Positions 19,961 to 29,803 of a stretch of 64,000 nt of DNA are shown here, piece by piece; within the stretch, counting starts at the first letter, position 1; each line of letters begins with the position of its first letter. The notes under the pieces are model-generated. The model was given only the letters and a program-made list of their open reading frames with translations. It made no database searches and was not told where the DNA came from. A program made the position numbers and the translations under genes. This DNA comes from Croceivirga thetidis (GTDB lineage: Bacteria; Bacteroidota; Bacteroidia; Flavobacteriales; Flavobacteriaceae), in contig NZ_JAAWWL010000003.1 in the NCBI RefSeq assembly GCF_012272815.1, forward strand, positions 129,721-193,720, given 5' to 3'.

Positions 19961-20506
19961 ATGAAAGAAGAGTATGTTGTTCTTGTTGATTCAAATGACA
20001 GGAAAATAGGCTTAATGCCAAAGCTTGAAGCTCATGAAAAAGCGGTGTTGCACCGGGCATTTTCAGTTTTTATAATGAATTCAAAAGGGCAGACAATGTT
20101 GCAACAGCGAGCTGCCGATAAATATCATTCCCCTTTACTTTGGACCAATACATGCTGTAGCCATCAGCGTGATGGTGAATCCAACTTAGACGCTGGAAAA
20201 AGAAGACTTTTTGAAGAAATGGGTTTCGTGACCGAACTCAATGAGCTTTTTTCTTTTGTTTATAAGGCACCATTCGATAACGGTTTGACCGAACATGAGC
20301 TCGATCATGTAATGATGGGTCACTTTGAGGGTACGCCCGAAATAAACCCAGATGAAGTTGCAGATTGGAAATGGATGTATCCTGCTGATATTAAAGAAGA
20401 CATCGAGAATAATCCTAACAAATACACAGAGTGGTTTAAAATAATATTTGATAAGTTTTACCACCATCTTATATCCGGAAAAGTAAATGAAGGTCAAAGT
20501 AAGTAG
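19961..20506 (+). CDS. idi: Isopentenyl-diphosphate delta-isomerase, type I
   Basis: The enzyme interconverts isopentenyl and dimethylallyl diphosphate in isoprenoid synthesis. The ~181-residue protein is a Nudix-fold isomerase: the catalytic Cys lies in NTCCSH (about residue 66), the Nudix-type helix in AGKRRLFEEMGF, and the catalytic acid in EHELDHVM. Length and motifs match type I (metal-dependent) Idi. The ATG at 19961 is preferred over the GTG three bases earlier. The 3' end overlaps the next gene by 20 bp, suggesting translational coupling. Confidence 0.93.
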   Translation: MKEEYVVLVDSNDRKIGLMPKLEAHEKAVLHRAFSVFIMNSKGQTMLQQRAADKYHSPLLWTNTCCSHQRDGESNLDAGKRRLFEEMGFVTELNELFSFVYKAPFDNGLTEHELDHVMMGHFEGTPEINPDEVADWKWMYPADIKEDIENNPNKYTEWFKIIFDKFYHHLISGKVNEGQSK

Positions 20507-20894
20507 AAAGGCCCACTTCAACGCTGCGCACCGATTGTATCGAGAAGATTGGGATTTTGAGAAAAACCAAGAGATTTTTGGTAAGTGTAATAACCCAAAA
20601 TACCATGGTCACAATTATGACTTAATTGTAAGCGTGACTGGTGAAATTGATCCTGAAACAGGTTATGTAATGGATATGAAGGTTTTAAAAGATCTGATAA
20701 AAGAGCATGTTGAAGATGCTATGGATCACAAAAACCTTAATATCGAGGTTGAAGAATTCAAAACATTGAACCCAACAGCTGAAAATATTGCAGTGGTCAT
20801 TTTTGAACGGTTAAGACCCCATATTGATAACAAGAAAGAGTTGGAAATTCAGCTTTTCGAAACCCCAAGAAACTTTGTCACGTTTGCCGGTTGA
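20487..20894 (+). CDS. 6-pyruvoyl-tetrahydropterin / 6-carboxytetrahydropterin synthase family
   Basis: The 135-residue protein is a T-fold enzyme acting on dihydroneopterin triphosphate. Zinc ligands His15, His40 and His42 and the catalytic Cys34 are visible in FNAAHRL and GKCNNPKYHGHNY. The GKCNNPxxHGHNY form is that of canonical PTPS; bacterial members usually serve as QueD in queuosine/7-deazaguanine synthesis or in pterin metabolism, and sequence alone does not decide. The start overlaps the end of idi by 20 bp. No other queuosine gene is visible nearby. Confidence 0.85.
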   Translation: MKVKVSRKAHFNAAHRLYREDWDFEKNQEIFGKCNNPKYHGHNYDLIVSVTGEIDPETGYVMDMKVLKDLIKEHVEDAMDHKNLNIEVEEFKTLNPTAENIAVVIFERLRPHIDNKKELEIQLFETPRNFVTFAG

Positions 20895-20997
20895 TTATTA
20901 TTATTTAATATCAGTCCGTTAATCCTCAAATTTTCAAATCCGTATAATTTCACTTGATTTTTAGCGTTTTACGATTGTAAGAAATTAATTACACAAT

Positions 20998-21969
20998 ATG
21001 GCAAAGCTCTATCCTTTTAAGTTCGCACCTATAATGAAAGACCGCCTTTGGGGTGGTGACAAGCTTCAAAAGTTATTTGATAAGCCAAGTGAAACCGATA
21101 CCACTGGCGAAAGTTGGGAACTTTCTGCAGTAAAGGGCGATGTTTCCGTTGTATCAAATGGTGAATTAAGCGGTAGCTCACTTCAAGAATTAATCGATTC
21201 ATATGGACCTGATTTAATGGGGCAAAGTGTTATTGATAGGTTCGGTAACGATTTTCCCATATTGATAAAGTTCATTGATGCCAAACAGGACCTTTCGATT
21301 CAATTACATCCGCATGACGATTTAGCGAAGGAGCGTCATAATTCTTTTGGGAAAACGGAAATGTGGTACATTATGGACGCAGACCCAGGTGCGAAATTGA
21401 TTGTTGGATTTAACAAGGACGTTGAAAAACAGGATTATGTCGAAAGCTTGGAAAATGATACCCTTTTGGATTTACTGAATTATGAAGAGGTTTCTGAGGG
21501 AGATACGTTCTTTATAAATACAGGAAAAATACATGCCATTGGTGCAGGTGTAATGCTTGCTGAAATTCAACAGACCTCGGATATTACTTACCGAGTGTTT
21601 GATTTTAATCGCAGGGATAAAAACGGTAACCTTCGTGAACTACATACCGATTTGGCTGTTGATGCTATTGATTACAAAAAGAAGGAGGATTTTAAAGTGT
21701 CCTACAGCAAAACTACCGACGTGGTCAACCCTATGGTTGATTGTCCGTATTTTAAAACTGAATATTTAAACTTGGCCAAGAATATAGCAATTGATGTTAG
21801 TAACAGGGATTCTTTTACAATCTTCATGTGTGTAAAAGGCAGCGCATCTATTAGCAACGATTGGGGAGACGTTGAAATTCAAAAAGGGGAGACGATTTTG
21901 GTACCCGCCGCATCAACCAAAATTGATATAGCTACTACAGATGTAACTTTATTAGAAGTTACTATTTAG
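20998..21969 (+). CDS. manA: Mannose-6-phosphate isomerase, class I
   Basis: The 323-residue cupin enzyme interconverts mannose-6-phosphate and fructose-6-phosphate, linking glycolysis to GDP-mannose and glycan synthesis. Zinc-binding motifs are present: QLHPHDD (about residue 101), the Glu of KTEMWYI, and the His of GKIHAIGAGVMLAEIQQ. The size matches the short bacterial class I form. The start is ATG after a 103-bp gap. It precedes a small helical protein gene by 27 bp. Confidence 0.92.
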   Translation: MAKLYPFKFAPIMKDRLWGGDKLQKLFDKPSETDTTGESWELSAVKGDVSVVSNGELSGSSLQELIDSYGPDLMGQSVIDRFGNDFPILIKFIDAKQDLSIQLHPHDDLAKERHNSFGKTEMWYIMDADPGAKLIVGFNKDVEKQDYVESLENDTLLDLLNYEEVSEGDTFFINTGKIHAIGAGVMLAEIQQTSDITYRVFDFNRRDKNGNLRELHTDLAVDAIDYKKKEDFKVSYSKTTDVVNPMVDCPYFKTEYLNLAKNIAIDVSNRDSFTIFMCVKGSASISNDWGDVEIQKGETILVPAASTKIDIATTDVTLLEVTI

Positions 21970-21996
21970 TTTGTATTTTTATTAAAAATCTACATC

Positions 21997-22269
21997 ATGG
22001 CTAGTATAAGAGAGCTAAAGAAGGATATCAATTTTGTGTTGGGTGATTTTATTGAGGCTGTTTACAAATGGGAAGCCAATACAAAAAATAAAGAATCTGA
22101 AGAAGGCAATGCCCTAATCGACAAAGCGATTGGTGCTTTCGATGACCTTATGCAAAAGGTTCATGCTAAAGGGGTGGAAAATAATAAAGCCCACTTTAAA
22201 TCTATACGCGAAGACCTGGAATCTAAGGCGACAGGTTTAATCGAAGAATTGAACAAGTTGAGCAAATAG
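21997..22269 (+). CDS. Conserved small helical protein of unknown function
   Basis: The 90-residue, highly charged protein (MASIRELKKDINFVLGD...) is predicted almost entirely alpha-helical, without signal peptide or membrane segment. I recognise no characterised family; a cytosolic helical-bundle protein is the most that can be said. It follows manA by 27 bp and its stop codon directly abuts the stop of the convergent downstream gene (22269/22270), leaving no room for a terminator between them. Confidence 0.7.
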   Translation: MASIRELKKDINFVLGDFIEAVYKWEANTKNKESEEGNALIDKAIGAFDDLMQKVHAKGVENNKAHFKSIREDLESKATGLIEELNKLSK

Positions 22270-22971
22270 CTAGAGTTTAGCTACATAATCCCGAAGGGCC
22301 TTTCCATATTTCGTTTGTGCAATGGAGTCCGGTAGTGACCGGACAATCGAATCCAGATATTTAGGATTTGCATCTTTGGCCTGTGACAACATTAAATAAG
22401 GGGTAACAGGGGTATCCAAATTATTGAAGGCGTAATTGATAATGTATCGGTATTTACGTCTTAAATTCACTTCACTTAGTTTTATTAAAGAGTCAGCTTT
22501 GAGAGAGTCTGCTTGTATTCCTTCTTTAAGGCCTTCTTGCATTAATTCTAAATCCACTAAATTGAATTTAGATAGCATGTCTTGAAATTCCATGTATTTC
22601 TCATGACTGTTAGAACCCGTTATTTCAGCACCAGGTTCAAAGGTATTCCAGGCAGTTTGGACATTAATTTCACCTTTTTCACCAAAGAAGGTTATTCTAT
22701 CATTTATACTGTTATTATCCGCCTTTTCTAAATACAAATAGAATACTTCTGGTTCTTCAACATTAAGTGAGAACGTAAAATCACCATTACCGCGAAACTC
22801 TATGGAATCAACAGAAACTAAGTTAGAGTCAATTACCTTTTGAAGGTAAAGTTGCCCTTTTTTCAATCCCTCGATAGTTCCTGAGACTGTCATCAGGTCT
22901 TCAGATGTCTTCTTCTGGCAAGAAAGAATGACCAAACCGATAGTCATTAAGCAGAGTAATTTCTTTTTCAT
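22270..22971 (-). CDS. DUF4369-like lipoprotein
   Basis: The 233-residue protein has a lipoprotein signal (LVILSC, Cys at ~18) and an N-terminal beta-sandwich of the DUF4369 type: VSGTIEGLKKGQLYLQK, then DSIEFRGNGDFTFSL. In Bacteroidota this domain usually precedes a thioredoxin domain in cell-envelope disulfide proteins, but no CxxC thioredoxin motif follows here; the C-terminal half is helical. It is therefore a short, thioredoxin-less member. Outer-membrane or periplasmic location is expected; function unknown. Confidence 0.72.
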   Translation of the reverse strand: MKKKLLCLMTIGLVILSCQKKTSEDLMTVSGTIEGLKKGQLYLQKVIDSNLVSVDSIEFRGNGDFTFSLNVEEPEVFYLYLEKADNNSINDRITFFGEKGEINVQTAWNTFEPGAEITGSNSHEKYMEFQDMLSKFNLVDLELMQEGLKEGIQADSLKADSLIKLSEVNLRRKYRYIINYAFNNLDTPVTPYLMLSQAKDANPKYLDSIVRSLPDSIAQTKYGKALRDYVAKL

Positions 22972-23096
22972 ATGAAATTTTGAACGGCAAATATCGCTAA
23001 AAGATTTAAATCAAGAATTTTTTCAATTACTCTAAAATATACTCTTTTATGAAGGGGGCAAAGCTATTATTAGTCCCTGAATTAGAAATTTGCCAG

Positions 23097-23873
23097 TCAC
23101 TCTTCTAGAAATTCAATCTCATAGTCCGAATACCAAAACTCTGCTCTAAGAAATACCTTTTCCCCAGATTCTTTGCACCTATAGCTTTTTCTGGTGGCAG
23201 GGAAAATAAGCCCTTCTTTAGCAATCATTGACATATTTTCAATTAAGGCGTATGTAGGTTCGTGATAGACCTTTGAACCTATAAATGCCCAATTGTTCTT
23301 ATCAAAATAATACCACCAATCATCTTGAGTAGAATGATTTTGAAATTTATTTGGTGCATAGGTAGCGGTAATGGTATGAACAGTATCAATTCCGTTGAGC
23401 GAGGTCAATCCTTCATAATTTAATTTAGTACCCTTATCCAAAAGTTTAAATGGCATTCCAATTACGTAAAGAGCGCTATTAACTGTAGATTTTACTTTAT
23501 CACCTTCTTCGATTAATTTGCCATTTTTGAATTTTTGGGAAATGGTATCATTATGAACTATTAAGAAACTATCCTTTTCAGTAACCCACGATATTTTTAT
23601 ATTTTTTTCAGGTCTAAATTGGTAATGGTGACGTTGTGTGATATCAGATTCAATCTGACCATTTTCCAAAATCAGCTTTGATTTCTTGGTATACTCTAGC
23701 GAAGCCATTCTTTTCCATTTTTCCAAGGTTCCGGCTTTTTTGATTGCATTTTCAACTACTTCTAAAGCAGTGATTTCTTTTGGAATAGGCTTATTTTCTC
23801 TGTTTCCTTTTTCAGGCTTGCACGCACTAAGTATACAAATGAAAAGCAATAACAGTATTTTATCTATTTTCAT
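23097..23873 (-). CDS. Conserved lipoprotein (possibly DUF6503)
   Basis: The 258-residue protein has a lipoprotein signal (CILSAC, Cys ~18) followed by a periplasmic domain rich in beta strands, with DWWYYFDKNNW and GLIFPATRKSY as landmarks. It resembles Bacteroidota proteins annotated DUF6503, recalled from family pattern rather than searched. The gene stands alone, 125 bp upstream of the previous lipoprotein gene on the same strand. Confidence 0.6.
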   Translation of the reverse strand: MKIDKILLLLFICILSACKPEKGNRENKPIPKEITALEVVENAIKKAGTLEKWKRMASLEYTKKSKLILENGQIESDITQRHHYQFRPEKNIKISWVTEKDSFLIVHNDTISQKFKNGKLIEEGDKVKSTVNSALYVIGMPFKLLDKGTKLNYEGLTSLNGIDTVHTITATYAPNKFQNHSTQDDWWYYFDKNNWAFIGSKVYHEPTYALIENMSMIAKEGLIFPATRKSYRCKESGEKVFLRAEFWYSDYEIEFLEE

Positions 23874-23953
23874 TTTGAATGATTACAATTAACACTAATA
23901 ATCCATTTTTTTTCAGTCACAATTTGATTACAACCACAGGTTAACTGAAAATT

Positions 23954-25216
23954 CTAAACTTGAGAAGCAACTTCCATAAGCAAGGCACACAGATAGGCCC
24001 CTGCAGTACCAACCACATAACCAAAAACTGCCAACAAAATACCTACTGATGTCAATGAAGGGTGAAACTCTGCGGCCACTACCGGAGCTGAAGCAGCCCC
24101 ACCTACATTGGCCTGACTACCTACGGCCATAAAAAAGTAAGGCGCTTTGATAAGTTTGGCAACCAGAATCAATAAACCAGCATGAATGCTAATCCAAATC
24201 AAACCAATGGCAATCAATCCAGGGTTTTCCAAAACACGGCCCAAGTCCATTTTCATACCAATGGTAGCCACCAAAATGTAGATGAACATGCCACCTATTT
24301 TACTGGCACCGGCACCTTCATAATTTTTAGCTTTCGTAAAAGAAAGTGCAATGCCAAAAGCCGTTGCGAAGACAACCATCCATAAAAACTTTGAGCCCAA
24401 AGAAGAAAGTACTTTTTCCTTATTTCGAATGACCTCAAAATTAGCTTCCAAAAACTCCGCAAAATGGTGACCTAAAAAATGAGCTATACCAACCCCAACA
24501 AAAGCGAAAAAAAGTAGCATTATAAAGTCCTGTAAACTAGTGACCCTTGCAATTTTCGCTGTATGTTCGGAAACCTTCACCTTTAGTTCTTCAATAGAAG
24601 AATTATCCGCTTTGAGCCATTTATCAATTTTATCTTTTCGCCCAATACCCAATAACAATAGGGCCATCCAAATATTGGCAACCACAATATCTATTAATAC
24701 CATGCCACCATATTTCTCAGGATTGTATTCAAAAACCTCCAGCATTGCGGCTTGGTTTGCGCCACCACCAATCCAACTACCAGCTATAGTTGATAGACCC
24801 CGCCATACGGCATCTGGGCCAGCACCACCTACTGTTTCAGGTGAGAAAATGGATACAATTAAAATGGCTAAGGGACCGCCAATTACGATGCCAGCAGTTC
24901 CTGTTAAAAACATGACCAATGCTTTCGAACCTAAATTTGCTATTGCCTTTAAATCAATACTTAGTGTCATTAGTATTAAAGCTGCAGGTAACAAATAGCG
25001 ACTGGCTATAAAATATAGGTTCGAATCCTTCTCTGAAACCAATCCACTGCTTGCCAAAATGGCCGGTAGCAAATAGCACATTAATACTGTTGGAATGAAG
25101 GTGTAGAATTTCTTCCAGAAGCCAGATTTGATTGATGAGGTATAGAAAACAAATCCTAGGCAAAGAGCTAATAGGCCGAAAATAACGGTATCATCGGTTA
25201 AGGGTAGTTGGTTCAT
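23954..25216 (-). CDS. DUF819 family integral membrane protein
   Basis: The 420-residue protein has many hydrophobic segments from residue 8 to the C terminus, with two inverted halves separated by a hydrophilic loop near 195-225. GSWIGGGANQAAM and GSQANVGGAASAPVVAAEF are conserved discontinuous-helix motifs typical of DUF819 (YjcL-like) proteins, distantly related to ion-coupled transporters. The substrate is not known. It is a single gene with a 41-bp gap to the DUF5916 gene that precedes it in transcription. Confidence 0.85.
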   Translation of the reverse strand: MNQLPLTDDTVIFGLLALCLGFVFYTSSIKSGFWKKFYTFIPTVLMCYLLPAILASSGLVSEKDSNLYFIASRYLLPAALILMTLSIDLKAIANLGSKALVMFLTGTAGIVIGGPLAILIVSIFSPETVGGAGPDAVWRGLSTIAGSWIGGGANQAAMLEVFEYNPEKYGGMVLIDIVVANIWMALLLLGIGRKDKIDKWLKADNSSIEELKVKVSEHTAKIARVTSLQDFIMLLFFAFVGVGIAHFLGHHFAEFLEANFEVIRNKEKVLSSLGSKFLWMVVFATAFGIALSFTKAKNYEGAGASKIGGMFIYILVATIGMKMDLGRVLENPGLIAIGLIWISIHAGLLILVAKLIKAPYFFMAVGSQANVGGAASAPVVAAEFHPSLTSVGILLAVFGYVVGTAGAYLCALLMEVASQV

Positions 25217-25257
25217 CTACTTTAGGTTTTCTCAAATATAGAAAAACCCTTTAAGCA

Positions 25258-27474
25258 TCAGATGTTCAACCAATAGGTAAGCTTTAAATTAATCGACCGA
25301 CTTCGCGGCATGAACGTATCGACGAAATAATTGTCGTTGTATACAATGAACAAATCTGAAAGTGGAGCAAAACGCCATTGTAATCTTGAATTGATACCCA
25401 AATTGTCACGTTGGTTACTGTATTGTACCAATGTACTCCAGAAAACCGATTTGCTGAATGTTATTGTGGCCCGTGGGCTAATTAACCAAATATCAGTTGT
25501 GGAGTAGGGAGAAGGTAGTTCAAGATGGTCATATTGCATGCTTAGGCCTAATTCAACTTTTGGCTGAAACCTTAGGTTGAAACGACTTTCTACAGAATAT
25601 CGGTTACCATTAAAAAATTGGCCAAAGCTGGGTTCAATCCTGAAATTGAAAAGTTTACGTTCATCAGATTCAAAAGAAAGACTAACGTTATTAAAATGGT
25701 ATCCTGTATTGCCGGGCAAAGGTATGGCACCATCAACACCGGTTGGCTCAAAATCGTTAACAAGAAAGACAAACCTCTTTTGGAAACCTACCCTTACTTC
25801 TTCCAATGTATTGAAATTTGCTCCTACATTTGCATTGAGAAAATAGTCGGAATACAAAAAGTCTAAACTGGGACGCCAGGTAACCACACTAAAAATTTCA
25901 GCTTGGTAGCGGTTGATTTTACCTTTTTTTGGCCAAAAATTACCCTGTACAATATTGGCCATTTTAAAAATGTCCTTTCTAGGTATAAAGCCCAAATCTG
26001 AGTTGAAATCTTCGTCAATGGAAACTATATCCAAAAAAGCGTTTACATAACGGGTGTTCTTTCCAATGTTGAAGCCCAGTGAATAATTGCCATCATTATT
26101 ATCGGGTTGAAACGATTTATGGGCGTAGACCTTACCAATCCAACTATTATCGGCGGACGCCAAATTGTAATCCAATCCGATAACACGGTTGTATTGTTCA
26201 TCTTCAGGGAGAAAATCTGATGCGCCAATGGCCTGACGGTTAATGAAAAAGAAACCTAAGTTCGACCTTGAAAACATCTTCTGTTGAAGAGCCAACATCA
26301 TGTTATTGTTGGATGGGATTTCATTGCCCGAATCTTCTTCGGTCTGAATATTTAAAAACCCAAGACGTAGGTTTCTGTTGATTTTTCCACTTAGGCGTAG
26401 CCCGCCAATTATCCTGTTCTCAATAGTGTTACCTGCAGTATCTGACGCTATTCCTATTCTTCTTGAGAAAAATGGGTTGGCATCACGACCGCCACCAAAA
26501 TCGCCAAATAGGTCATTGTTGTCAACAAAGAACTGTCTTCTTTCGGGTAACGCTACTTCAAATCGGGTGAGGTTGGTAATAAAGTTATCGACCTCGACAG
26601 TAGAAAAATCTGGGTTAACCGTTAGGTCAAGATTTAAACTATTGCCAATTGAAATCTTTGCGTCTGCGCCAACTTTGAAATTACTCAAGTCTGAATCAGA
26701 TTCATAATCCCTAGCACCTATTCCATTCACGTAGGGTATAAAAGCAAGCGGTGTTCTTGACTTACCGAGTCCTTTTTCAAAAATCATATCCCCCATAAAC
26801 GCCAAGCCAAAAATGGGTTGGTTTTGGGGAATTTTGGCATAGGTACTTCGTTCATTAGTTTGCATGTCCAAACGATAGCTGTTGAACTGCCATTTGGTCT
26901 CTCCTTCCTTGAATTTGAACGAAGTCAATGGTATGGCCATCTCGGCCGTAAAATAGTCCTCGTAAATTTTGGCGTCTCCTTTCCATTTGACATCCCACGA
27001 AGTGGTAAATCCACCAAACTCCCCACCACCGCCGGTTATGAGTGCTTCCCTACGAACTCCAAAGGGATTTATGCCGAATAGAAAAGCGTTGGTGTTATCA
27101 TTAAAGGTATCAAAGACCAAACTGATTTGGTCGATACCTCCACCCCTAAAGTCGCGTTGTAGTGACCTAGTGTTGTAGTTTGGACCCTCAGCATACCCTT
27201 TGATACCTACGTACAAATGGGTATTTGAGTACAGCATTTTGATTTCGGTCTGCTTTTCGGCCAATACCGAGTCGGTAGGAAAGTATTGTTGAAATCCACT
27301 AGGCCCTTCGGCAAATGCCCAAATTTCTTCATCTAAAATTCCATCAGGATTTATTGCCCCATCAATGAACTTGACAACAAACGATTTTTTTTGGTCTTGA
27401 CCTTGATTTTGATCTTGTGCCAGTGAACAGAAGAAAACAAAAAAACCAAAGAGTGCTGAGTAGAATTTACCCAT
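25258..27474 (-). CDS. DUF5916 protein with CBM9-like N-terminal domain
   Basis: The 738-residue protein has a signal peptide (FCSLAQ), a CBM9-like sugar-binding domain (about residues 30-220; DGILDEEIWAFAEG, LYVGIKGYAEG, WQFNSYR), then a DUF5916 region with beta-barrel-like strands ending in Ile. DUF5916 proteins are common in Bacteroidota and uncharacterised; outer-membrane location is inferred from the alternating hydrophobic C-terminal strands. A tandem paralogue lies upstream (27544-29742), and both end with nearly the same ~50 residues (LQWRFAPLSDLFIVYNDNYF motif). Confidence 0.82.
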   Translation of the reverse strand: MGKFYSALFGFFVFFCSLAQDQNQGQDQKKSFVVKFIDGAINPDGILDEEIWAFAEGPSGFQQYFPTDSVLAEKQTEIKMLYSNTHLYVGIKGYAEGPNYNTRSLQRDFRGGGIDQISLVFDTFNDNTNAFLFGINPFGVRREALITGGGGEFGGFTTSWDVKWKGDAKIYEDYFTAEMAIPLTSFKFKEGETKWQFNSYRLDMQTNERSTYAKIPQNQPIFGLAFMGDMIFEKGLGKSRTPLAFIPYVNGIGARDYESDSDLSNFKVGADAKISIGNSLNLDLTVNPDFSTVEVDNFITNLTRFEVALPERRQFFVDNNDLFGDFGGGRDANPFFSRRIGIASDTAGNTIENRIIGGLRLSGKINRNLRLGFLNIQTEEDSGNEIPSNNNMMLALQQKMFSRSNLGFFFINRQAIGASDFLPEDEQYNRVIGLDYNLASADNSWIGKVYAHKSFQPDNNDGNYSLGFNIGKNTRYVNAFLDIVSIDEDFNSDLGFIPRKDIFKMANIVQGNFWPKKGKINRYQAEIFSVVTWRPSLDFLYSDYFLNANVGANFNTLEEVRVGFQKRFVFLVNDFEPTGVDGAIPLPGNTGYHFNNVSLSFESDERKLFNFRIEPSFGQFFNGNRYSVESRFNLRFQPKVELGLSMQYDHLELPSPYSTTDIWLISPRATITFSKSVFWSTLVQYSNQRDNLGINSRLQWRFAPLSDLFIVYNDNYFVDTFMPRSRSINLKLTYWLNI

Positions 27475-27543
27475 GAAGAAAGTTTGAATTAGCTGGGCAA
27501 AAGTACTACCTACCGTCGTTAAAAAAATGCCAAAAATTAAGCC

Positions 27544-29742
27544 CTAAATATTGAGCCAATAGGTCAATTTTAAATTGATGGAACGGTTTCGTGGCATGAA
27601 ATTGTTCACGAAATAATTATCGTTATAAACGATGAATAAATCAGATAATGGAGCGAATCGCCATTGTAATCTTGAGTTGATACCAAGATTATCACTTTGG
27701 CTACCATATTGGACCAAGGTGGTCCAAAAAATAGACTTATTAAACGTGATTTCAACCCTAGGACTCACCAGCCAAATATCAGCACTTGGAAACGGTTCTG
27801 GTAAATCAATACCATTATACCTTAAACTTAAAGAGAGCAAAACTTTAGGTTGTAACCGTAACGTTGCAGAGCCTTCGAAGGTACTTCTATGACCATTGTA
27901 AAATTCACCATAGCCAACTTCCATATCGTATGAAAAAACCTTTCGCCTATCTGAGCGAAATCCGATTTCACCGGATAAGTAGTGGTACCCAAAATCTGCT
28001 GGCAACTCTATCGCTCCATCCGTACTTGTTGGATCAAAAGGGTTGACCAAAAAAGTATAGCGGTCAAATACCCGTACCCCAATTTCTTCTTGTCCCTGAA
28101 ATTGGGCATCCCAGGAATAAAAAATGGTATAATCAGTATTCTGATAATCCAATGTTGGCCTGAAAATCGCATTAGGTCCAAATCGGAAACCATGACGAAT
28201 AAGTTTACTGTTTTCTGGCCAAAAATTATATTCTACATATGGCCGCAGGGCTATTATGTCCTTTCTTCGTACAAATCCCAGGTCTGACCTGTAGTCGTCT
28301 CCGACATAACTACTTCTGAACCCTAAATTCAAGTTTTTGGTAAAATATTCCAATGTTGCCCCAGCAGCATCATTAGCATTACCAATTTCATTGGCAAAAG
28401 ACTTGTGATAAAAGAACTTTCCGACCCAAGTATTGTCCGCTGAGGCCAAATTGTAATCTAAGCCAACAACACGGTTGTACCTGTCCGTTGAATCTAGAAA
28501 ATCATAATCTCCAAAGGTTTCCCTATTAATGAAAAGGAAGCTTAAGTTGGATCGTGAGAACATTTTCTTCTGCACGGCTATGACCGTATTGTTATTGCTC
28601 GTTATTTCATTTTCTTCGTCTGCCTCAGTCTGAATATTCAATACGCCCAAACGCCAGTCTTCATTCAGCTTTCCACTAAGTCTAAAGCCAGCGATTATAG
28701 GATTTTCAATAGTCTCACCATCAGCATTTTCAGCAATTCCAATTCTTCTAGAGAAGAAAGGGTTGGCATCGCGTTGGCTTCCAAAAGTTCCAAATAGGTC
28801 AACATTGTCAATAAAAAACTGCCGGCGTTCGGGTAGGGCAATCGCAAATCTCGTGGTGTTTATAATTAGGTTATCAACTTCAACATTTGAAAAATCAGGG
28901 TTTACGGTGATGTCCAAGTTCATTCCGTTACCAATGGCCACCTTTGCATCCCCGCCGACTTTCACTTTGTTTTCAGAGGTATTGTTTTCAAAATCCCGTA
29001 AGGATATTCCATTAACGTATGGCACAAGGGTGAATGGTGTTCTAGACTTACCCAACCCTTTTTCAAAGACCATATCACCCATAAAAGCCAAATTAAAGAT
29101 GAATTGGTTTTGGGGGATTTGCATCCAGGTACTGCTTTCATTTGATTGTACATCAAAACGATAACTATTGAATCGCCATTTGGTTTCCCCTTCTTTAAAT
29201 TTGAATGATGTCAATGGAATTGCCCACTCAGAAACATAATATTTATCATACATTTTGGTTTCACCCTTCCATTTAACATCCCAAGATGTGGTAAATCCAC
29301 TTAACGTTGTTCCGCCATTCGAAACTAAGGCCTCGCGCCTTACCCCGAAAGGATTGGTTCCAAATAAAAATGCGTTGGTGCCGTCATTGAATGTATCGAA
29401 CATCAGAGTTATGTTATCACTGCCACCAGCCCTGAAATCTCTTTGTAATGTTGGAACAACATAGTCGTTACCTGCGGCATATACCGTAATTCCGATATAA
29501 AGCGTAGTTGCATCGTATAGCATTTTAATATCACTTTGTTGTATGGCCGGAACCGAATCCGTGGGGAAGTACTGTCGAAAGTCTTGGGCACTTTCTGCAG
29601 TTTCCCAAACCGATTCATCCAAACTGCCATCTAAGGTGATTTTGGAATCAATATATTTTACAGTAAAGGCTTTGTTCTGGTTTTGTGCAATACAAAAAGA
29701 GGTAACTGAGAGAAGTAAAACGCACAAGTATTTTTGGGTCAT
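27544..29742 (-). CDS. DUF5916 protein, tandem paralogue
   Basis: The 732-residue protein has the same architecture as the product of 25258-27474: a signal peptide (SFCIAQ), a CBM9-like domain (DGSLDESVWETAES, LYIGITVYAAG, WRFNSYR) and a DUF5916 barrel-like region ending in TYWLNI. The gap of 69 bp and shared orientation suggest a duplication kept as a pair. A role in binding carbohydrate at the cell surface is suggested only by the CBM9-like domain. Confidence 0.82.
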   Translation of the reverse strand: MTQKYLCVLLLSVTSFCIAQNQNKAFTVKYIDSKITLDGSLDESVWETAESAQDFRQYFPTDSVPAIQQSDIKMLYDATTLYIGITVYAAGNDYVVPTLQRDFRAGGSDNITLMFDTFNDGTNAFLFGTNPFGVRREALVSNGGTTLSGFTTSWDVKWKGETKMYDKYYVSEWAIPLTSFKFKEGETKWRFNSYRFDVQSNESSTWMQIPQNQFIFNLAFMGDMVFEKGLGKSRTPFTLVPYVNGISLRDFENNTSENKVKVGGDAKVAIGNGMNLDITVNPDFSNVEVDNLIINTTRFAIALPERRQFFIDNVDLFGTFGSQRDANPFFSRRIGIAENADGETIENPIIAGFRLSGKLNEDWRLGVLNIQTEADEENEITSNNNTVIAVQKKMFSRSNLSFLFINRETFGDYDFLDSTDRYNRVVGLDYNLASADNTWVGKFFYHKSFANEIGNANDAAGATLEYFTKNLNLGFRSSYVGDDYRSDLGFVRRKDIIALRPYVEYNFWPENSKLIRHGFRFGPNAIFRPTLDYQNTDYTIFYSWDAQFQGQEEIGVRVFDRYTFLVNPFDPTSTDGAIELPADFGYHYLSGEIGFRSDRRKVFSYDMEVGYGEFYNGHRSTFEGSATLRLQPKVLLSLSLRYNGIDLPEPFPSADIWLVSPRVEITFNKSIFWTTLVQYGSQSDNLGINSRLQWRFAPLSDLFIVYNDNYFVNNFMPRNRSINLKLTYWLNI

Positions 29743-29803
29743 GAAAGCATCTGAATTAGCCGTGCTAATTTAGAGCGAAGTGGAGTTAAAAAAATCCCAA
29801 AAC

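Noticed and set aside
24540-24998. Plus-strand 152-aa ORF opposite the DUF819 gene
   Set aside because: The minus-strand protein has clear family motifs; the plus-strand product shows none.
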